Assembly (NCBI GenBank): GCA_024697545.1
Contig: JAILFN010000111.1
Span: 1 to 64,000, forward strand
Source: Ruminococcus sp.
GTDB taxonomy: Bacteria > Bacillota > Clostridia > Oscillospirales > Ruminococcaceae
DNA: 64,000 nucleotides
Direction: 5' to 3'
Positions within the stretch are counted from its first letter, which is position 1. Every line of letters starts with the position of its first letter. Made by a program: the position numbers and the translations under genes. Under the pieces are notes generated by a model, which was not told the DNA's origin, made no database searches, and was given only the letters and a program-made list of their open reading frames with translations. Below, piece by piece: positions 57,762-64,000 of this stretch.

Positions 57762-60557
57762 ATGAACAACATAGTTTTTAAGGTGACAAAAAAATATATG
57801 AAGCTCAACCGCCGCCGCACTGCCATCGCTTTCGCGGGCATAACCCTCATGGTCGTCATGATGACCTGCGTTTTCGTGGGCAAGGAAACTGTCATGAAGT
57901 ACATCGACAGGGTAGCTTCCCTTGACAAGGGCAGCTGGCACATGATAGCCTATGACGTAGATGCCGAAAGCGCAAAGACGATAGCTTCCCGCAAATACGT
58001 TGAGCAGGCAGGTCTTTCGGAGCAGCTGTACTGCATAGACTTCCCTCAGACAGGAGAGCCCGATCTGGTGCCGTTTCTTAACATAAAGGCTTATTCCGCC
58101 GACAGCTTCGGCATGACCAATATCACTATGGTCGAGGGCAGATACCCCGAGAACTCGGAGGAGCTCATAATTTCCGACTACGCTCTGGAAAAGGGTGCTG
58201 ACATAAAGATAGGCGACAAGATAAGCGGCGAGCTTTTTAAGCGCATACTGGTATCAAAACGCAAGAAAGGCGGCACAGAGTTCCCCCATGAAGGTATAAG
58301 CTTGCCCGCGGGCGGCATCGCCGAAGTACCTGTATCATTTGCTTACGGCGAAGAAACAGAGTCATTCTATGAGACCCGTGAACCCACAGGCGTTTCGGGA
58401 GAGTATACAGTGGTCGGCATAATGAAGAGCCCGTCTTACGAAGTGCATAACGGCGGCAGCTACGCAGCCCTGACCTTCCTCGATAAGCCCCGCGCCGATG
58501 CGCTGAATGTGATGATACGCCTTGACACCGCAGAGGTATCGGGCACTCAGGAAGTCGAAGATGATATCACTTCGATAACGGGTGAGGAGCATGACTTTGA
58601 TTACAACGATATGCTGCTGGCATTCTCGGCAATGTCGGGGGACTCCAACATCAACACCATAGTGATCTTCATGCAGATCTTCTTCACACTCTTCACCATG
58701 GCGGCATCTGTGATACTTATCTATAATGTTTTCAATATGTCCTTTGCGGAAAGGTCGAGATATCTGGGTATGCTTTCCTCCGTTGGTGCTACCCGCCGAC
58801 AGAAAAGGCAGAGCATATATTTTGAGAGCTTTGCGCTGCTAATGCCCGCGCTGCCCGCAGGACTGCTGCTGGGAATGGGTGTGGTATACGCTGCCACCCA
58901 GCTGCTGAAGCCCAGATTTGACACCATGCTTTCCGTTGACGGACCCATGATATGCGGCGATGTGCCCATGACCCTGTCCTTCGGTATCACCGAGATAGTT
59001 ATAGTTCTTGTGATGTGTGCGGTAACGGTGCTTATATCCGCGCTGATACCCGCCATAAAGATAAGCATGATACCTCCCGTCGAAAGCGTAAAGGGTGCGG
59101 CAGATAACTACACCAAAAAGAAGAAGCGCTTCAAGACAAGAAAAAGCCTGCTTGAAAAGGGCAGACCCGAGCTTATGCTGGCTGTCAACTCCACGAGCCG
59201 CACCAAGCACCTTACAAGGAGCATAATACGCAGCATAGCGGTATTTGCCACAGTTATCATGGTAACGCTGTACGGGGCAAACTCGATCATTAAGGTGGTG
59301 GAAGCCAAGACTGCCGAAGACGGCTGGATGCCCGTGCTTGACGGTTACGACTATGCAGTTGCGGCAGAGCTCAAAAACGGCGGATTTGACTATGTAAAGG
59401 AGGCGCTTGCGGCTGACAGGAACGTTACGGACACCAAGGAGATACTTGATTCTTTCCTTTCGGTAAGGCTGAGCTATGATGACATAAGCGATGAGCTAAT
59501 GGATGGCTATGCGGCTGTATGGGGTCAGTATGATGACCACGACCCTGCCGAATACAGGGAATATGTAAAGGAAGCATTTTTCAACGAACTGGACGTTTAC
59601 CTGATTATGGTAGAGGACGAGGAGTTTGAGTATATAGCATCAAAGGGAAAAGCGGATATGTCTTTGGCAAAAGTGGGCGCTGAGCCTGCGGCGCTGGTGT
59701 ACAACGAGGTCTTCCTTGACACCGACAGATACAGAGATGGTGAGGTATGCCACGGTTACAAGTATGTAAATGTAAGAGACAACATACTGAAGGCGGGAAC
59801 AGGTGACAGCATCGACCTGCTGAGCTTTGACCCCGATAAGGGGGAGAACATCAAGATCCCCGTAAAGATAGCGGGCATGGCAGACAGCGAGGCGATATCC
59901 GAAAGGTACACACTGTCACCCTCGTGCATATACATTTTCGTAAACGAAGCGGCTAAGGAGAAGATCATAAGCTGCCCCTACGATCAGTCAACAGGAATAA
60001 TACTTTTTGCGGACAAGGACGAAAACTCGATAAAGCAGCTCAATGACACGTTCATGGGATTTACATCAAATGAGAACGAAGCTGAGACGATACGTCTGCT
60101 CGGCAAAGATGCTTTAAATGCAGCCGCCAACATAAAGCAGATAATAAGCGATATCATAAAGATACTTGCCTACTGCTTCACGGCGCTCATATCACTGGTC
60201 TGCCTGCTGAACCTTTACAACTCCATAAGAGGAAGAGCCGCCGAGCGCAATAAGGAAACTGCGATACTGCGCTCTGTGGGCATGACTGAAAGACAGCTGA
60301 CAAAAATGCACGATCTTGAGAACCTTATGCTGCTGGCAAAGGGCTTGCTCACAGCCGCAGTCATCTGCACCGCTCTGTGCGTGGGACTGAGATATGTGGT
60401 GGTAAGCTACTTCGGGAACGTGCGGATAGCTTCACCCATCCTGTTGGCACTCGGTATAACCGCAGTCACCGCAGCGATTTCGGCGATCATGACAAGGCTT
60501 TGCAACCGCAGCAGCAGGGAGGATATCATAAGTGAGATACGCCGTGAAACGGTGTGA
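57762..60557 (+). CDS. FtsX-like ABC transporter permease
   Basis: 931 aa; SFAERSRYLGMLSSVGATRRQKRQSIYFESF; ERNKETAILRSVGMTERQLTKMHDLENL. Confidence 0.94.
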   Translation: MNNIVFKVTKKYMKLNRRRTAIAFAGITLMVVMMTCVFVGKETVMKYIDRVASLDKGSWHMIAYDVDAESAKTIASRKYVEQAGLSEQLYCIDFPQTGEPDLVPFLNIKAYSADSFGMTNITMVEGRYPENSEELIISDYALEKGADIKIGDKISGELFKRILVSKRKKGGTEFPHEGISLPAGGIAEVPVSFAYGEETESFYETREPTGVSGEYTVVGIMKSPSYEVHNGGSYAALTFLDKPRADALNVMIRLDTAEVSGTQEVEDDITSITGEEHDFDYNDMLLAFSAMSGDSNINTIVIFMQIFFTLFTMAASVILIYNVFNMSFAERSRYLGMLSSVGATRRQKRQSIYFESFALLMPALPAGLLLGMGVVYAATQLLKPRFDTMLSVDGPMICGDVPMTLSFGITEIVIVLVMCAVTVLISALIPAIKISMIPPVESVKGAADNYTKKKKRFKTRKSLLEKGRPELMLAVNSTSRTKHLTRSIIRSIAVFATVIMVTLYGANSIIKVVEAKTAEDGWMPVLDGYDYAVAAELKNGGFDYVKEALAADRNVTDTKEILDSFLSVRLSYDDISDELMDGYAAVWGQYDDHDPAEYREYVKEAFFNELDVYLIMVEDEEFEYIASKGKADMSLAKVGAEPAALVYNEVFLDTDRYRDGEVCHGYKYVNVRDNILKAGTGDSIDLLSFDPDKGENIKIPVKIAGMADSEAISERYTLSPSCIYIFVNEAAKEKIISCPYDQSTGIILFADKDENSIKQLNDTFMGFTSNENEAETIRLLGKDALNAAANIKQIISDIIKILAYCFTALISLVCLLNLYNSIRGRAAERNKETAILRSVGMTERQLTKMHDLENLMLLAKGLLTAAVICTALCVGLRYVVVSYFGNVRIASPILLALGITAVTAAISAIMTRLCNRSSREDIISEIRRETV

Positions 60558-60561
60558 TATC

Positions 60562-60590
60562 TTGACATTCTACGCAGAGTATATTATAAT
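60562..60590 (+). promoter_or_regulatory. perfect consensus promoter for response regulator operon
   Basis: TTGACA-N17-TATAAT. Confidence 0.8.
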
Positions 60591-60614
60591 ATTAAGGCAA
60601 ATATAGAATATAAT

Positions 60615-60657
60615 GCTTTCGGAACCCGAAGCGTTAACGGTTTCGTGGTCCGAAAGC
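60615..60657. repeat. 43-nt imperfect palindrome in response-regulator leader
   Basis: GCTTTCGGAACCCGAAGCGTTAACGGTTTCGTGGTCCGAAAGC; outer 9 bp perfect. Confidence 0.75.
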
Positions 60658-60687
60658 GTTGTCCGTAGACAAAACGAAGGTGAATGT

Positions 60688-61350
60688 ATGAAGATATTAC
60701 TGGTAGAGGACGACCCCATGATACAGGAGGGGCTGAATCTGTCTCTTGCCACAGAGGGCTGCGAGCTGAAGACCGCTTCCTCGGTGGCGGAAGCCAAAGC
60801 ACTTATAAATGAGGATTACGACATATGTATCCTTGATGTCATGCTTCCCGACGGCACAGGGTATGATGTATGCGCCGAGATTCGCAGGCAGGGCGATACC
60901 CCGGTCATCTTCCTGACTGCCTGCGATGATGAATTACACACCGTTCTGGCACTGGAAAACGGTGCTGATGATTACATTTCAAAGCCTTTCCGTATTCGTG
61001 AGCTTATGGCGAGGATAAAGGCTGTTCTGCGCCGAACAGGGCGCAAAACAGAAAGCGAAGATATGGTAAAGGTGGGCAGCAATGATGTGAACATACGCAC
61101 GGGCAAGGTATTCCGCGGCGGTAAGGAGATAATACTCACTGCCATGGAATACAAGCTCCTGCTGATATTCATAAACAACCGCGGGGCGGTGCTTTCCCGT
61201 CAGCAGATGCTGCACAATATCTGGGACGTGGCAGGCGATTATGTCACTGACAATACCCTGACGGTCTATGTAAAGCGTCTGCGTGAAAAGCTTGAAGACG
61301 GTGATGAGGTCATACAGACCGTCCGCGGACTGGGGTACAGGCTGATATGA
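60688..61350 (+). CDS. OmpR/PhoB family response regulator
   Basis: MKILLVEDDPMIQEGLNLSLATEGCEL; ICILDVMLPDGTGYDVCAEIR. Confidence 0.96.
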   Translation: MKILLVEDDPMIQEGLNLSLATEGCELKTASSVAEAKALINEDYDICILDVMLPDGTGYDVCAEIRRQGDTPVIFLTACDDELHTVLALENGADDYISKPFRIRELMARIKAVLRRTGRKTESEDMVKVGSNDVNIRTGKVFRGGKEIILTAMEYKLLLIFINNRGAVLSRQQMLHNIWDVAGDYVTDNTLTVYVKRLREKLEDGDEVIQTVRGLGYRLI

Positions 61351-62327
61351 ATGCACGAAACTATGTACATATCGCTGCTGCGGCAGCGGCGGCGGTGCTG
61401 TGCCTGATGCTGCACAGACCTGTGGGCTGCTGCATAGTCCTTGGGGTGCTGGCGGCTTTCCTCATCTTTGATAGCATTATCACCGAGAAACGCCGAAAGC
61501 GCAGGCTTACCGATCTTATCGACTACATCACCCATGTGCAGGACGACCTGACACTTGCCGCCCCGGAATGCTCGGAGGAGGGACTGACGGGGATACTGCA
61601 AAGTGAGATATACAAGGTAGTCGCCCTGCTGAGGGAGCAGTATTCAAATGAAAAGCACCGTAAGGAGTATATGTCGGATATGCTTTCGGACATATCGCAC
61701 CAGATAAAGACCCCTCTGACAGCCATACAGCTTATGACAGAGCTGCTGGAGCAGCCCGATCTCGATGAGGATAAGCGGCTGCAATATGCAGAGAAGATAG
61801 ATTCACAGGTAGGGCGGATAACCTGGCTGGTACGCAACCTGCTGACTTTATCCCAGCTTGAAGCGGGCGTGTTGAAGATGAAGCCTGCCAACATTGAGCT
61901 TAGTGAGATGATGGATGACATAAAGTCATCGCTGGAAATAATGGCGGAGATAAAGGGCGTATCGCTCGAGGTGAATGTTCCCGATACTAAATTAAAAGCC
62001 GACAGGCATTGGCTGCGTGAGGCTTTGATGAACATCATCAAGAACTGTATAGAGCATACCTATGAAGGCGGTCATGTGCGGGTAAGCGGCACGGAGAACA
62101 ACATCTGTACCGAGCTTACCATAGAGGATAACGGCAGCGGAATAAGTGAGAAGGATCTTCCGCATATATTTGAGCGATTTTATAAAGCAGACAATTCCTC
62201 GCCGCAGAGTGTCGGCATTGGTCTTGCATTAGCGAAGAATATAATAAATGCTCACAGCGGTTCGATACAGGCAGAGAGCGAAAAGGGCAAGGGCACCAGA
62301 TTCACGGTAAAGATATATGCCGTGTAG
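61347..62327 (+). CDS. sensor histidine kinase
   Basis: MLSDISHQIKTPLTAIQLMTELLE; IIKNCIEHT; DNGSGI; VGIGLALAKNIINAHSG. Confidence 0.96.
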   Translation: MNARNYVHIAAAAAAAVLCLMLHRPVGCCIVLGVLAAFLIFDSIITEKRRKRRLTDLIDYITHVQDDLTLAAPECSEEGLTGILQSEIYKVVALLREQYSNEKHRKEYMSDMLSDISHQIKTPLTAIQLMTELLEQPDLDEDKRLQYAEKIDSQVGRITWLVRNLLTLSQLEAGVLKMKPANIELSEMMDDIKSSLEIMAEIKGVSLEVNVPDTKLKADRHWLREALMNIIKNCIEHTYEGGHVRVSGTENNICTELTIEDNGSGISEKDLPHIFERFYKADNSSPQSVGIGLALAKNIINAHSGSIQAESEKGKGTRFTVKIYAV

Positions 62328-62423
62328 CCGCCGTGCAAAGACCGTATTTGCCCATAAAGTGCAAAGGCGGTCAATAACTAAGCTGAAAAAAACAAAAAAG
62401 CTATACATAAAGGAGACATTATT

Positions 62424-62582
62424 ATGAACAGACATATCATTATCAGAGCGATCATTGCAGTTATCTGGGTCGTTGTAGGGATCATCGCACTTGTAAAGGG
62501 ACAGATGACAGAAGGGCTCATCTCACTGGTCGCAGGCGCTGCCTTCGGGTTCAGCTCATTCTCTATGCTGAAAAAGAAGTGA
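62424..62582 (+). CDS. 52-aa two-TM small membrane protein (below ORF-track cutoff)
   Basis: RBS AAAGGAG; MNRHIIIRAIIAVIWVVVGIIALVKGQMTEGLISLVAGAAFGFSSFSMLKKK. Confidence 0.75.
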   Translation: MNRHIIIRAIIAVIWVVVGIIALVKGQMTEGLISLVAGAAFGFSSFSMLKKK

Positions 62583-62591
62583 GGTCTGACC

Positions 62592-63311
62592 ATGAGAAAA
62601 TTGCTTGAACTGGATGATCTGAAAGCCTGGTATGACCCTAAGAAACAAGTCCTCAAAGGACTTGACCTTGAACTCGGGGAACACATGGTCGTGGGACTTA
62701 TAGGTCTTAACGGCGCAGGTAAGACGACCCTCATGAACGTTCTCTGCGGTCTGCACGAGGGATCCTCATGCACGACAAAGAGATTTGAAGGCGAAGACCT
62801 TGACTTTAAGGACAAGACATTCAAGGCACAGAGATATATCGTATTTTCGGAAGATGAGTCCTTCGGGTATTTCTCGTTCGATGAGTATGTGACCTATGTA
62901 TTCGGCTGCTACGGCAAGACCCCCGATAAGGCTTATATCGACGGGCTGGTGGGAAAATTCGGTTTCGGCGAGTACAGAGGAACGCTTATAAAAGACCTTT
63001 CCCTCGGCAACCGCAGAAAGGCTTATCTCATCACAGGCTTCGCGCTGAAACTGCCCTTGCTGCTGCTCGATGAGCCTGTAAACGGTCTGGATTTCAACAG
63101 CACCGAAGCTCTCTATGCACTGATAGCAGGCTACAAGGAATTCGGTACAGTGATGTTTTCCTCACATATACTGGAAAGCGTAACTCTCACCTCTGACAAG
63201 GTGCTGGTGCTGGAAAACGGCGTTATCGCAAAGACATATTCCGGCAGCGACATAACTGCCGAAAATATCAGGGCTTCGCTTGAAAAAGAGGACGGGGTGA
63301 ACGATGTTTAA
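62592..63311 (+). CDS. ABC transporter ATP-binding protein
   Basis: GLNGAGKTTLMNVLCGL; LSLGNRRKAYLITGFALKLPLLLLDEPVNGLD. Confidence 0.93.
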   Translation: MRKLLELDDLKAWYDPKKQVLKGLDLELGEHMVVGLIGLNGAGKTTLMNVLCGLHEGSSCTTKRFEGEDLDFKDKTFKAQRYIVFSEDESFGYFSFDEYVTYVFGCYGKTPDKAYIDGLVGKFGFGEYRGTLIKDLSLGNRRKAYLITGFALKLPLLLLDEPVNGLDFNSTEALYALIAGYKEFGTVMFSSHILESVTLTSDKVLVLENGVIAKTYSGSDITAENIRASLEKEDGVNDV

Positions 63312-64000
63312 AATGTTATCCCGCAAGCTGCTGGGCGAAAACTGCGGCAGCGCCCTGAAAAATGTGTTCATCTCGGTATTTATCGCCTACGGGCTTTATT
63401 CTATAGGCAAGCAGATACCCCTTTCGGAAAAGGTGCTGGTGCTGACAGCCGTTGTCTTTTCGGGAACGCTGGTCATCCAGACACTGGGTTCTGCCGATAA
63501 CGCAAAGCTGCTGCGGGGGCTTTTTGCCATGCCCTGCGATGAGCGCCGCACACTTGCGGGATACACTGCGGTCACGGGGCTTTATGTACTGACCTCAAAG
63601 GTATCGCTGCTGGCGGCACTTTTCTTCTCATTTACCAAAATGACGACATACAGGTGGGTGCTTTTCCTTCTGGCTTTTTTATATGCCGTTTTCGGGGGAG
63701 TGGCTGCCTTCGGACACTTTAGGAAAAGACCGTATATCTCGGTGCTGTATGTGGCGGCAGGGGTGGCTGCGGCATTTTTGCTCCCCGACGGAAAGGCTGC
63801 TGTCATAGCATTGGCGGCGGCGGATGCTGTCTGTGCAGGCACGCTGTTCTTCCTCAAAATGGAAAATTTCCGCATTGATCCCACTGCGGGCAGGATAAGA
63901 AAAGTCCGCACAACCGGCAGACCCGCCATGCTCATACCCCGCTATCTTGGGAGGTATCTGCTGGAACACAAAGCCTACATCTTCTCCACCCTCTTCATCG
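63304..64000 (+). CDS. putative ABC transporter membrane subunit (partial, runs off window end)
   Basis: MFKMLSRKLLGENCGSALKNVFISVFIAYGLYSIGKQIPLSEK..., polytopic, overlaps ATPase gene. Confidence 0.75.
   Translation, partial: MFKMLSRKLLGENCGSALKNVFISVFIAYGLYSIGKQIPLSEKVLVLTAVVFSGTLVIQTLGSADNAKLLRGLFAMPCDERRTLAGYTAVTGLYVLTSKVSLLAALFFSFTKMTTYRWVLFLLAFLYAVFGGVAAFGHFRKRPYISVLYVAAGVAAAFLLPDGKAAVIALAAADAVCAGTLFFLKMENFRIDPTAGRIRKVRTTGRPAMLIPRYLGRYLLEHKAYIFSTLFI

Noticed and set aside
1-64000. CRISPR arrays, transposases, integrases, phage genes
   Set aside because: No regularly spaced repeats and no ORF with such motifs seen

Overview
This 64 kb window reads as a gene-dense chromosomal segment of a spore-forming Firmicute. 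The gene set suggests a Clostridia/Ruminococcus-type genome, but that taxonomic call is inference. I see no phage, transposon, rRNA or CRISPR. Main blocks are: MoxR/DUF58; a complete spoIIIAA-AH operon; a long housekeeping run (asp23, nusB, tsaD-like, xseAB, ispA, dxs, tlyA, nadK, argR, recN, comEA-like, radC); gpr facing radC, then rpsT; an orphan sugar-type binding protein and an orphan HATPase protein; a large zinc-ribbon surface protein; beta-CASP nuclease, nucleoside kinase, ypeB, cysteine desulfurase and thiI; cinA/pncC with class B sortase, SleB-like hydrolase and SpoIID-like protein; maf, dprA, gapA; two two-component/FtsX-ABC modules; HU plus a DUF6465-like protein; ligA; an acyl-CoA synthetase; a REC-HD-GYP-HPt protein; three tRNAs (Arg, His, Gly); and a four-gene minus-strand operon (DUF5685, DnaJ with a cysteine-string tail, membrane protein, TVP38/DedA-like). 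The best candidate for an undescribed system is that four-gene operon. Its DUF5685 protein carries two DDxxD-type motifs reminiscent of isoprenoid synthases, and its J-domain protein ends in eight cysteines within 21 residues. Other notable items are a perfect SOS-box palindrome in a 495 bp structured noncoding region upstream of cinA-srtB, a 43-nt palindrome just downstream of a perfect consensus promoter in front of a response regulator, and direct repeats replacing the -35 of an ABC operon. All calls come from reading the sequence and the supplied ORF track. No searches were run.
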